Origin: an uncultured Victivallales bacterium
GTDB lineage: Bacteria; Verrucomicrobiota; Lentisphaeria; Victivallales; UBA1829
NCBI GenBank assembly: GCA_944391115.1
Contig: CALXSJ010000009.1
Location: 1 to 64,000 of the forward strand
Direction of reading: 5' to 3'
DNA: 64,000 nt
How positions within the stretch are numbered: the first letter of the stretch is position 1; each line of letters opens with the position of its first letter. The notes beneath the pieces are model-generated. The model did not search any database and had not been told where the DNA came from. It saw only the letters and a list, made by a program, of their open reading frames with translations. A program made the translations under genes and the position numbers. Positions 27,473 through 35,331 of this stretch are shown one piece after another.

Positions 27473-28507
27473 TCAAAGCGCGTTCTTCCGTCCGCCGACG
27501 GTGATTTCGCTCTTCCAGTAATGGGCGATCTTGTCAACCACATTCTGCGGCATCGGGACATAGTGCATCTTCGCGGCCGTCGCGCGTCCGGACTTGAAAC
27601 ACCATTTGAAATAATCGAGCATCGCCCGGGCCTCCGCCGCGTTTTTCTGATCGCGGTGAATCAGGATGTAGGTGACGCCGACGATCGGCCAGCTGTCGTG
27701 TCCGGGCTGGTCGGTAAGCATCTGGCGGAATCCTTCTTCCGCTTTCCAGTCCGCGTGCGCGGCCGCCGCGGAAAACGCTTTGCTGTCCGCACTGACGAAT
27801 TTTCCCTCGCGGTTTTTCAGCATCACGACCGGAATACGGTATTCCGCAGCGAACGTGTATTCTGTGTAGCCGATCGCTCCGCGGCTCTTCCGGACCATGT
27901 TGCAAACGCCGGGATTCTTGCTGCCGCCGATGCCGGCGGGCCACTTCACATCGGAACCCGCGCCGACTTTCTCCGCCCATTCGCGGGAGACTTTCGCAAG
28001 GTAGTCCGTGAAGATGTAAGTCGTTCCGGAACTGTCGCTTCTGTGGACAACGGTGATTTTCAGCTTCGGAAGACGCAGTCCCGGATTGAGCGCGGCGATC
28101 CGCGGATCGCTCCAGTTCGTGATTTTGCCGAGGAAGATGTCCGCAAGAACCTGCGCATCCAGTTTCAGCTGATTGTTCTTCACGCCCGGCAGATTGCAGA
28201 TCGGCACCACGCCGCCGCTGAGCATCGGGAACTGAAGCAGTCCCGCCTTGCTGAGTTCAGAAATTTCCAGCGGTTTGTCGCTTCCGCCGAAATTCGCGGT
28301 TCCCGCCTTGATCTGATTGATTCCGGCGCCCGATCCGAGCGGCTGGTAGTTGACTCGGACATTCTTTTTGACATTGCTGAATCCGTAGGTCCAAACCCGG
28401 TAGACGGGTGCGGGGAACGAGGCCCCGACGCCGTTGACGGTGATTTCCGCGGCATCCGCGCATAATGCGAGTCCCATTGCCGCGACTGCGAGTGTTTGTT
28501 TCAACAT
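27473..28507 (-). CDS. pstS: Phosphate ABC transporter, periplasmic phosphate-binding protein
   Basis: 344 aa with a signal peptide (MLKQTLAVAAMGLALCADA). The mature part begins ITVNGVGASFPAPVY. Phosphate-site segments are visible: GSGAGINQI near residue 57, DKPLE near residue 77, HRSDSSGTT near residue 155 and GAIGYTEY near residue 208. It captures phosphate for PstCAB. An AAGGAG site sits six bases before the start at 28507. First gene of the operon. I saw no clear PhoB box in the short AT-rich stretch between the start and repeat copy B. Confidence 0.96.
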   Translation of the reverse strand: MLKQTLAVAAMGLALCADAAEITVNGVGASFPAPVYRVWTYGFSNVKKNVRVNYQPLGSGAGINQIKAGTANFGGSDKPLEISELSKAGLLQFPMLSGGVVPICNLPGVKNNQLKLDAQVLADIFLGKITNWSDPRIAALNPGLRLPKLKITVVHRSDSSGTTYIFTDYLAKVSREWAEKVGAGSDVKWPAGIGGSKNPGVCNMVRKSRGAIGYTEYTFAAEYRIPVVMLKNREGKFVSADSKAFSAAAAHADWKAEEGFRQMLTDQPGHDSWPIVGVTYILIHRDQKNAAEARAMLDYFKWCFKSGRATAAKMHYVPMPQNVVDKIAHYWKSEITVGGRKNAL

Positions 28508-28550
28508 CTTGTTTCTCCTTTTTTGATTTTCAAAAAAATTAGTTAACAGT

Positions 28551-28860
28551 GCGATGCCCGGCATCGCCAAAAATGCTTCGTGCTCTCCTCTCAGTCCTGC
28601 TGCGGACCAGCTGCGCAAGCCGGCTGCCGCAGGCGGATGATTTCGCGCGCTGCGCGACCAGCGTTTCGCCGCTGGAGCACGCCAAGGGCCGGAGGGCCCT
28701 TGACCCCGCGAAAAATGCTGACGCATTTTTCCGTAATAAAAAATAATTTGTTCTGCAAATTATGATTCGAGCTCTCCTTTCACTCCCCGTGCGGTCCAGC
28801 TGCGCAAGCCGGCTGCCGCAGGCGGCATCCCCGATATCCCGGCGCTCTGCACCGGGACAG
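28551..28860 (+). repeat. Composite hairpin repeat, copy B (about one and a half units)
   Basis: Fills the space between the pstS start and the stop of the secretin-like gene. From left to right it has an inverted repeat GCGATGCC-C-GGCATCGC (28551-28567); the TCGTGCTCTCC...GCGCAAGCCGG block; a stem CCAGCG/CGCTGG; a stem CAAGGGCC (28683-28690)/GGCCCTTG (28695-28702); a stem GAAAAATGC (28710-28718)/GCATTTTTC (28723-28731); a stem ATAATTTG (28743-28750)/CAAATTAT (28756-28763); then a second GCTCTCC...GCGCAAGCCGG block and the tail shared with copy A. Short frames over it have no protein likeness. It ends eight bases from the secretin stop codon. Confidence 0.85.
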
Positions 28861-28868
28861 TCTGCCGC

Positions 28869-30755
28869 TTAATACGTATCCCAGTCGGGCTTCTTGTCCG
28901 GATCGAGTCCCCACTGGCCGTAGCCGTAGGAGTTTTTCTCACCCGCGTCCCTGACCTTGGAGCGGATCACCTGAATGTCGGAACTGATGTTTTCCGGCAG
29001 CGGGCTGTCCGGACGGATCGTTTCACATTCCGCCACGACGACAAGCTGCGATTTCTTCGTCGATTCGCTCTCGGTCGAGAATGCCCAGCCGAGGAGCGGG
29101 ATGTCCTTGAGAATCGGAATGCCGCCCTGACCGCGGACCACGTCGAGCTTTTCAATGCCGCCGATGATGAAGCGGTTCTTCCGATTGCCGATCATGATGC
29201 GCGTGGTCAGCGGTTCAAGCTGCGACTGACGCGGCGTGCCGTCGGAGAGATACCCCATCAGCGTATTCGAGGAGAGGGAAACATCCAGAATTGTGGCATT
29301 CGCCGTGATCGACGGCGTCACGTCCATCCGGAAGAGATATCCGCCGGCGATCCCCTCCTCGATCTTGAATCCGCCATCGGAATCAAGCACGTTTTCCGCA
29401 CCCCAGGTGATTCCCGTGACGGAGGGAGAGACCACGACCTTCTTTCCGTATTCCTTCCCATCCTTGTAGAAGCGCGCGCCGTTGTGCGCGGTGAGAATCA
29501 CGCGGACGTCGCCGTTCGCATCCGCCGTCTTCGCCGCGCCGACCACCGCGTCCGCCGGGACGAGCGTCACCGCTTTTCCGTTGGAATCAACCATGTTCGC
29601 CACCGGCGTGACATTTCCGTTTTCATCATAGTTGTTCCCAAGCTGGAGCGAGAAGGAATTTCCGGTCTGTTCCCCCTGTTTTGCATAGACGATTCCGGTG
29701 TTTCTCGTGAGCGATCCGGTGCGATTGTTGCGGATTGAAAGCTCGCCTGCACAGGCAACCTTTCCCTTGCCTTTGGAAACCAGGAAATCGAGATAACGCG
29801 TATTCCACTTCGGGTTGAAGTTGAAATACTGGGAGTTGTTCGACCCGACATTCCGCTGAAGACCGCCGCCGAAGACCGCCGACCAGTTGTCACGATACCG
29901 CGCGCCGGTGCTGAAGAAATCCGCACCGTCGTTGTTCTTCCATGCCTGGAAATCTGCGCCGATCCGGCCGTCGTTTTCCGCGAAAATCTCGTAAATCATG
30001 TATTTTACGCGGACTTCCGGATGCGGCACGTCATAGAGCCGGAGCATGTCCTCGATGTTTTTCCGCGAATAGAGCGCGGTGTTGAAGAAGAGACAGTTCA
30101 ACCCCTTGTCCACGGCAACCTTGTCCTTTCCGCCGATCAGCTCCACCAGATCGTCGGACATGTTCGCGCCGACGTTCCGGATCATGGTGTTGAGCTCGCC
30201 CGCCGGACGGTTCGCCGGGAAATAAACGTATTTAGGCTGTCCCGAGGAGTTCCGCATCCCCGGCTTGTCGAGAAAGGCGACGATCGAGTCGATCCCCATG
30301 CCGTTGGGAGAATCCCTGAAACGGTATTCCTCGGCCGAGACGATCAGCGCGCCGGTCCCGTCCGCGAACTTGACGCACTCGACACCGGCGGGAACCGCAA
30401 TGCCGCTTTTCGTGCGGTAGATGTTGTAATAGTTGTGAGGCTGATCCGGATCGTCGCCGTCCTTGTAGTTCACTCGCAGCGCCTGAACCATCTCCCGGAG
30501 AAAGGGGCGGATCGAGTTCGGATCCGCATGCTTGAGGATATAGGTTTTCGTGATAATCTCGGGATCGTTGGTTTCGCGGATGAAATGAACCATTTCCGCG
30601 CCGTCTTTGATGTTCAGGCGGAGCTGCGCCTGCACCGCGGAGGGGAAGTAGGCGGGATTCGCGTTGCCGCTCGGCATTTCGTTGGCGGAGAGCATGCCCG
30701 CGCAGAGAGTTGCTCCGAGCATCGCAAGCGGACGAATTGAATTCATTGTTTTCAT
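28869..30755 (-). CDS. Secretin-like outer-membrane protein, divergent (628 aa)
   Basis: It has a signal peptide (residues 1 to about 24). Early segments resemble secretin N-domains (TKTYILKHADPNSIRPFLREM near residue 69). The C-terminal third has the secretin pattern: TPSITANATILDVSLSS near residue 470, TTRIMIGNRKNRFIIGGI, and GGIPILKDIPLLGWAF near residue 562, followed by a strand ending in LVVVAECE. It is a paralogue of the protein encoded directly upstream at 30776-32269; both share an IYEI...ADF/YxAWKN motif. Neither looks like a standard GspD or PilQ, and no other secretion or pilus gene is nearby. A gated outer-membrane pore is the best guess. Confidence 0.65.
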   Translation of the reverse strand: MKTMNSIRPLAMLGATLCAGMLSANEMPSGNANPAYFPSAVQAQLRLNIKDGAEMVHFIRETNDPEIITKTYILKHADPNSIRPFLREMVQALRVNYKDGDDPDQPHNYYNIYRTKSGIAVPAGVECVKFADGTGALIVSAEEYRFRDSPNGMGIDSIVAFLDKPGMRNSSGQPKYVYFPANRPAGELNTMIRNVGANMSDDLVELIGGKDKVAVDKGLNCLFFNTALYSRKNIEDMLRLYDVPHPEVRVKYMIYEIFAENDGRIGADFQAWKNNDGADFFSTGARYRDNWSAVFGGGLQRNVGSNNSQYFNFNPKWNTRYLDFLVSKGKGKVACAGELSIRNNRTGSLTRNTGIVYAKQGEQTGNSFSLQLGNNYDENGNVTPVANMVDSNGKAVTLVPADAVVGAAKTADANGDVRVILTAHNGARFYKDGKEYGKKVVVSPSVTGITWGAENVLDSDGGFKIEEGIAGGYLFRMDVTPSITANATILDVSLSSNTLMGYLSDGTPRQSQLEPLTTRIMIGNRKNRFIIGGIEKLDVVRGQGGIPILKDIPLLGWAFSTESESTKKSQLVVVAECETIRPDSPLPENISSDIQVIRSKVRDAGEKNSYGYGQWGLDPDKKPDWDTY

Positions 30756-30775
30756 GATTCGAGCATTTCCTTATC

Positions 30776-32269
30776 TCATTGTTTCGCGGGGACAAGTTCC
30801 GTCAGGGGGGCCATGCGTCCGGAGAGTTCCGCCAGATCCGCGTCGGGATGGACGAACTCGGCTGAAACCGTCAGGAAAAAGTGGGTCTTGTCCTTGTTTT
30901 TCGTCGTGTAGCCGAAGATGTATTTCAGCACCGGCAGTTCGCAGAGGAAGGGGATGCCGACGGTCTGCTCCACCTCGGAATCCTTGACCCATGCGCTCAG
31001 AATTTTTTCGTGATTGACCGCCATGGTCACATACGAGTCGACCGAACCGGATTCCGCAAGCTCCTCGCCGTAGTTGTTGCGCTCGACGACCTGCGAAACG
31101 TTCAGCAGATAATTGAAGTTGACGTTGCCGCCGAATTTCTTTGCGTAATCCTCTTTTGCATAAGGCAGCAGCCCGTTCGCGTCCGGCTTGACGGAATTGA
31201 AGCAGATCACAGGATTGGAGATCGTGAGCGCGAGTTCCGATCCGGAGGCGCGGATGAAAGTCTTGTCGTTTTCCTCTCCGTCCTTGACGAGATTCTGATA
31301 TTCCGGCGTAAACCCGAGAGAATAGCTTCCTTCCTCGTTGTTGGTGATCGTGAGCGTGCCGCTGGCAGAAACAGTCGCCATGCCGTTCTGCTGAAGAAGA
31401 CGGATGAAACTCATGTCAAAGGCGGGTGCGACAAAGAAGCCGCCGTATGCGTAGGAGAACGCTCCTGCCGCGGAAGGCGCGACCTGGAGCAGTTTCTGGA
31501 AAAAAGCCTCGTTGAGCTTCAGGCTCGTCAGATTGAATCCCGCGCCGAGAAGATCCATGCCGGGTCCGTTTTTCCATGCCAGATAGTCCGCGCCGAGATC
31601 GCGCATCGTGCTTTCGCGGATTTCATAGATGCGGAAGGTCAGGCTGACCTGCGGAAGCGGCCGGTCCAGCCAGCTGATGTATTTGACAAGATCGCTGCTC
31701 TTGCGTTCGGAGTCCTTCCAGTAGATCAGGTTCGTCGCCTCGTCGTATTTGACGACGGCGTCCTGCTTCCGGTCGGCGGTGGCGTTCGCGGGAATGCCGG
31801 TGGCTATCATCAGGTCGACAATCTCCTGACTCGAACGGTATTTCGGCGTGTAGACGTAACGCCGAATCCCGGTGCCGTCGAGCAGCGAACCGTAGGGACC
31901 GCGCTTCGCGGAAGGCCGGTCGAGCTTGGCGATCATGTCGTCGACATAGGGCATCATCCGGACACCGGTCGTAACGGCGATCCACTGTTTTTCGGAGGTG
32001 TAGTTGATGCGGTCCGCCGTCGAATTGGACGAATAGCGCTTCACCGCGCCGAGAACGAACGGCACAAGATCATTCGCCTTCAGATGCTTCAGCTCGTAAA
32101 CCTTGCTGACCATGTAGTTCTGCGCGTCGTCCTCCTTGAAGCGGATCTTCTGGATTTTGTCCTGAGGCGTCGATCTGGTTTCCGAGAGGGGATCGAACGC
32201 CGGCGCTTCGACTGCCGCCAGCAATCCGATGGTCCCGCCCAATGCGATTTGAAACCACCTTTCGTTCAT
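30776..32269 (-). CDS. Secretin-like outer-membrane protein, divergent (497 aa)
   Basis: It has a signal peptide (MNERWFQIALGGTIGLLAAV, cleavage near residue 24). N-domain-like segment SKVYELKHLKANDLVPFVLGAV near residue 55; LTFRIYEIRESTMRDLGADY near residue 212; and a C-terminal secretin end GIPFLCELPVLKYIFGYTT near residue 445, then a strand FFLTVSAEFV. Compared with the neighbour it is shorter and its secretin core is less typical. The start at 32269 is preceded by AAGGAG five bases away. It lies 20 bases before the second secretin gene, forming a two-gene operon. Confidence 0.6.
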   Translation of the reverse strand: MNERWFQIALGGTIGLLAAVEAPAFDPLSETRSTPQDKIQKIRFKEDDAQNYMVSKVYELKHLKANDLVPFVLGAVKRYSSNSTADRINYTSEKQWIAVTTGVRMMPYVDDMIAKLDRPSAKRGPYGSLLDGTGIRRYVYTPKYRSSQEIVDLMIATGIPANATADRKQDAVVKYDEATNLIYWKDSERKSSDLVKYISWLDRPLPQVSLTFRIYEIRESTMRDLGADYLAWKNGPGMDLLGAGFNLTSLKLNEAFFQKLLQVAPSAAGAFSYAYGGFFVAPAFDMSFIRLLQQNGMATVSASGTLTITNNEEGSYSLGFTPEYQNLVKDGEENDKTFIRASGSELALTISNPVICFNSVKPDANGLLPYAKEDYAKKFGGNVNFNYLLNVSQVVERNNYGEELAESGSVDSYVTMAVNHEKILSAWVKDSEVEQTVGIPFLCELPVLKYIFGYTTKNKDKTHFFLTVSAEFVHPDADLAELSGRMAPLTELVPAKQ

Positions 32270-32488
32270 GAAAACTCCTTTGTTTCCGGTTTGCGTTCCG
32301 GCGTTTTCCGCCGTCGATGCCAATACAATAACTCCGCGGAATTAGAGCGTGATGAAGGATTTGTTAGAGTTTCATTCAAAAAGCAGAGGGGAAAGAGAGC
32401 AGGAAAACATCCTCCCGTCCGGCTGCCCCGCAGGGCGGGAGGAGCCGCGTGCGAATGCGCTTGCCCGGCCGGCATCCGGAACGGTCAT

Positions 32489-33406
32489 TCAGGCTTCCAC
32501 ATGCTCGCGCGTCCGGAAGTCCGAGGGAGTTATGCCCGTTCTTTTCTTGAAAATACGGGAGAAATGATACTGATCCGTGAAATTCAGCTTTGCGGCAACC
32601 TCGGAAATCCGGATGTCTCTGGCGGTCAGCATGGATTTGGCAATATCGATTTTTCTGGCTAGAAAATAATCGTAGGGCGTCCGTTTCAATTCCTCGCGGC
32701 AGACCTGAATGATCCGGTTGCGGGGAATGGACAGATCGCGGCTCATCCGGTCGAGATTCAATTTTCCGTAAAGCATTCTGTCGAGATAGTGGCGGATCTT
32801 CAACGCCTGTGTGGAGAGCGGCGCTTCCCCGGAGGCACGGTTCGCCAGATACTGGATCAGCTGGAGAAGCAGAAGCGCGGCGCGGTCGTTCATGTCGCTG
32901 CTTTTCAAGCGGAAGAGTTCGATCATCTCCTGGAAAATATTCTGAAAATGCTCTTCCCCGCACTGCGGGAAAAAATATCTGTTTTCCAGGTTGTAAGTCC
33001 GGATCAGCACTTCGGGCAATGCCCCCGTCAAACAGAAATAACGCTTGACCCAGGGGGCTTTCCTCTCTCCGGAAATAAGATGAGTCCGGTTCCGGGGGAG
33101 AATGTAGATGTCGCCCTGTGAAACGGAAAAAGATTTCTCCTCGATTTTTACCGAACCCTGTCCGCGGACGACGAATTCGAATACCCAGAACGGATAATTG
33201 CGCCTTTCATAGCAGAGGAGAGAATCCTTCGGAGGGATTTCATTGGCGTTCAGCAGCGCCAGCGGCCATTTCAGAGAATCCAGATAGGCGTCGCCGAGAG
33301 CTTTCTCACCGTAAATGCGGGACAGAGCATCCGTACGGAGTATCCGCTCTTTGCCATCCTCTGTTTTATGAAGATATTTCATTCTTCCATATGCCTGTTG
33401 ATTCAT
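32489..33406 (-). CDS. AraC-family transcriptional regulator (module 2)
   Basis: 305 aa. Residues about 60-150 form a cupin-like sensing domain (FEFVVRGQGSVKIEEKSFSVSQGDIYILPRNRTHL). Residues about 205-300 hold the two helix-turn-helix motifs of AraC proteins, ending SEVAAKLNFTDQYHFSRIFKK and GITPSDFR. It is divergent from the prepilin-like gene at 33528, across 121 bases containing a strong extended -10 promoter, so it probably controls the operon 33528-38220 in response to a sugar. The start is unsure: 33406 lacks a clear ribosome site and 33382 is an alternative. Confidence 0.9.
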   Translation of the reverse strand: MNQQAYGRMKYLHKTEDGKERILRTDALSRIYGEKALGDAYLDSLKWPLALLNANEIPPKDSLLCYERRNYPFWVFEFVVRGQGSVKIEEKSFSVSQGDIYILPRNRTHLISGERKAPWVKRYFCLTGALPEVLIRTYNLENRYFFPQCGEEHFQNIFQEMIELFRLKSSDMNDRAALLLLQLIQYLANRASGEAPLSTQALKIRHYLDRMLYGKLNLDRMSRDLSIPRNRIIQVCREELKRTPYDYFLARKIDIAKSMLTARDIRISEVAAKLNFTDQYHFSRIFKKRTGITPSDFRTREHVEA

Positions 33407-33446
33407 ATTTTGTTATTATTATACATCTTTTTTATGCTATTTTCCA

Positions 33447-33474
33447 TTCCATAACGATAAAAATATGGTATAAT
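33447..33474 (+). promoter_or_regulatory. Extended -10 promoter of the module 2 operon
   Basis: TGGTATAAT ending at 33474 is a full extended -10. The -35 is weak (TTCCAT, 33447-33452, spacing 16), as is usual for promoters that need an AraC-type activator. It is about 50 bases before the start at 33528. Confidence 0.55.
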
Positions 33475-33527
33475 ATAGGACAGAACGGATTCGGAAAACA
33501 GATCAGACAGGAGGGTAAAACGGATCG

Positions 33528-34250
33528 ATGAAATCCCATGCCGTGAATGAATCTTCTTTCCGCAGAATGCCGGCTTTTCTCCAGCCGATGTCAGACTTCA
33601 CATTGATCGAGCTCCTCGTCGTGATTTCGATCATCGCGATTCTGGCCGCGATGCTCCTTCCCGCTTTGAACAATGCACGGGAAAAAGCGAGAAGCATCGC
33701 CTGTCTGAACATCACGAAACAGTTCGGCGTGGCCATCCACAGCTACCTGAATGACAATGACGAATGGCTGTTCCCTTACCGGGATTATGCTCCGGTGAAT
33801 GAAAAATTCTGGAATCAGTCCGGCGACAGGGGATTTATCGCCCCTTATCTCCAGGAAAAATCAGGGATTGAAATCGGGCGAATACGTCAGGAGGGAAGCA
33901 CCTTGAATCCTTTCCGTTCCCGCTTTGCGTGTCCCTGCCACAAGGCGCCGTCCACCGGCAATGCTTTTTCGTTTTCCTACAATCAGGGAGTTAACGCATA
34001 CAATGTAACCCGGTATTCCCGTTTTCTGCAGCCGTCCCGGACCTCTCTGATCTTCGAAGACACGGATACTCCTTACCGTTATTCGTATCAGGCGTCTGCG
34101 AACATTGTGGCATTCCGGCACTTCGGCGGTTCGAATGTCACTTATGCCGACGGTCATGCTGCATGGAAGCACCGGCGGGATTTTCCGACAAATGCCTACC
34201 ACATCTTCTGTCTGGGAGTAAAGAACGGAGATTATATCATCCTCTTTTAA
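33528..34250 (+). CDS. Prepilin-like H-X9-DG protein (module 2)
   Basis: A 240-aa protein whose leader of 24 residues ends at [19 protein letters not shown], the pilin-type membrane helix with Glu at +5. The residue before the cleavage site is Asp and not Gly. The H-X9-DG signature is [13 protein letters not shown] near residue 197, and the protein ends in [19 protein letters not shown]. The last 38 codons are duplicated in the scar at 34496-34618. It is the first gene of the operon led by the divergent AraC gene, and is followed by a degenerate region, a small secreted protein and a DUF4838 enzyme. Confidence 0.85.
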   Translation: MKSHAVNESSFRRMPAFLQPMSDFTLIELLVVISIIAILAAMLLPALNNAREKARSIACLNITKQFGVAIHSYLNDNDEWLFPYRDYAPVNEKFWNQSGDRGFIAPYLQEKSGIEIGRIRQEGSTLNPFRSRFACPCHKAPSTGNAFSFSYNQGVNAYNVTRYSRFLQPSRTSLIFEDTDTPYRYSYQASANIVAFRHFGGSNVTYADGHAAWKHRRDFPTNAYHIFCLGVKNGDYIILF

Positions 34251-34286
34251 TCAATATCCCTTTGCGGGAAAGGAAATGGAGACCTT

Positions 34287-34618
34287 ATGAAAGCACTTCT
34301 TGTATTGACCTTGTTTACTCTTGCTTCCATGTCGAAAGGATTTCTTTCGGCGGAGGACACGGGACGGGTTCTTCGGCTCAAGGGAAAAACGGAAAAGATC
34401 ACGGCGTTTGAGGTCGTAGTGCCGAAAGAGATTCCGCTGCTGAAATTCGCGGCAGAGGAACTGCGGACCTATCTTGGAAAAGTGACCGCTTCGGAGGTTC
34501 CAACGTCACTTATGCCGACGGTCATGCGGCATGGCGCCACCGGCGGGATTTCCCGACAAATGCCTATCATATATTCTGCAGAGGTGTTCAGAGCGGCGAC
34601 TTCAACATTATTTTCTGA
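34287..34618 (+). pseudogene. Recombination scar: DUF4838 5' end joined to prepilin 3' end
   Basis: Codons from 34287 encode a signal peptide and then the segment KTEKITAFEVVVPKEIPLLK and LGKVTASEVP, nearly identical to the start of the intact DUF4838 gene at 35332. At about 34490-34501 the match switches to the 3' end of an H-X9-DG prepilin gene: from 34496 the sequence reads [13 protein letters not shown] and then, from 34535, [15 protein letters not shown], ending at a stop at 34616-34618, close to codons 200-240 of the prepilin at 33528. The two parts are in different frames. Both parents have CTTC-GGTTC at the switch. This is best read as a deletion between tandem prepilin/DUF4838 copies. 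The out-of-frame continuation stays open to 34793. Confidence 0.85.
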
Positions 34619-34789
34619 CTTCTGCATAGTTTCAGACGGGATGCCGCCATACGAAGATTCCCGGAAGGGAGAAAAATTCCCTGACTCCGCATGGAATACA
34701 CCGGACACAGGCGCGCCCGTGCAACCGGAACGGCAGACGGAAACCGAATGGAAACAGACAGTCTTAAAATATCAATCAGGAGATCCATC

Positions 34790-35320
34790 ATGAAACAAAT
34801 CGGATTCATTGCAGCGGCGCTGCTGGCTTCCTCAGCACTTCTTGCGGAAAACGTCGACATCAACGGAGACTTTCAAAAGATCACCAAATGGAAAACCGCC
34901 GATGGCTGGCTGAATACCGATTCAAGAGGCAGGGCGGAAGTGATCCGCGAAGGGAACCGCAATGCAGTCCGGATCACCCTCAGGGAAAATTCAGGATTCA
35001 ACACCTTCCGCCGCATGAAAAGCGTTCCGGTCCATGCGGCGGACCGGGTGACCGTCCGCATGACGGCTTCGGGAAAAGGCATTCTGGGGTGCGGTGTCGC
35101 CTGGACGAAAAAAGGTGTCTATGCGGAAAATGACCAGAAGAGGTTTCTTCTGACCCCCGAACCGAAGGAATATGTCTTCAGCGGAGCTCTCGGCGGACGC
35201 GGAGAAAAAGGAATGGACGGTTTTATCGTAACGGCGATCCTGATTCCGGAAAAACCCGGGGGAAAGGATGTTTTTCTCAAACTGGATTCCGTCACTCTTG
35301 ATGTAACTTCTTCCAGATAA
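34790..35320 (+). CDS. Small secreted beta-sandwich protein (carbohydrate-binding-like)
   Basis: 176 aa with a signal peptide (MKQIGFIAAALLASSALLA). The mature part reads as one jelly-roll-like domain: NGDFQKITKWKTADGW at the start, alternating strands such as AVRITLRENSGFN and VTVRMTASGKGILGCGVAW, and a C-terminal VFLKLDSVTLDV. This layout is like CBM4/9-type modules, although no binding residues could be assigned. An AGGAG site lies seven bases before the start. It lies between the recombination scar and the DUF4838 gene and may supply a separate glycan-binding module to that enzyme. Confidence 0.6.
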   Translation: MKQIGFIAAALLASSALLAENVDINGDFQKITKWKTADGWLNTDSRGRAEVIREGNRNAVRITLRENSGFNTFRRMKSVPVHAADRVTVRMTASGKGILGCGVAWTKKGVYAENDQKRFLLTPEPKEYVFSGALGGRGEKGMDGFIVTAILIPEKPGGKDVFLKLDSVTLDVTSSR

Positions 35321-35331
35321 GCGGGTGGTTC

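Noticed and set aside
28508-28550. PhoB-type box upstream of pstS
   Set aside because: Only one loose match (GTTAAC) and no 11-bp direct repeat; not enough to annotate.
28549-28746. 65-codon frame over repeat copy B
   Set aside because: Lies fully within a multi-copy structured repeat, and the frame is not kept in copy A; treated as non-coding.
34619-34793. Continuation of the open frame through the scar to 34793
   Set aside because: The frame stays open only because the prepilin tail is read out of frame; it has no likeness to either parent, and its overlap with the next start is probably chance.
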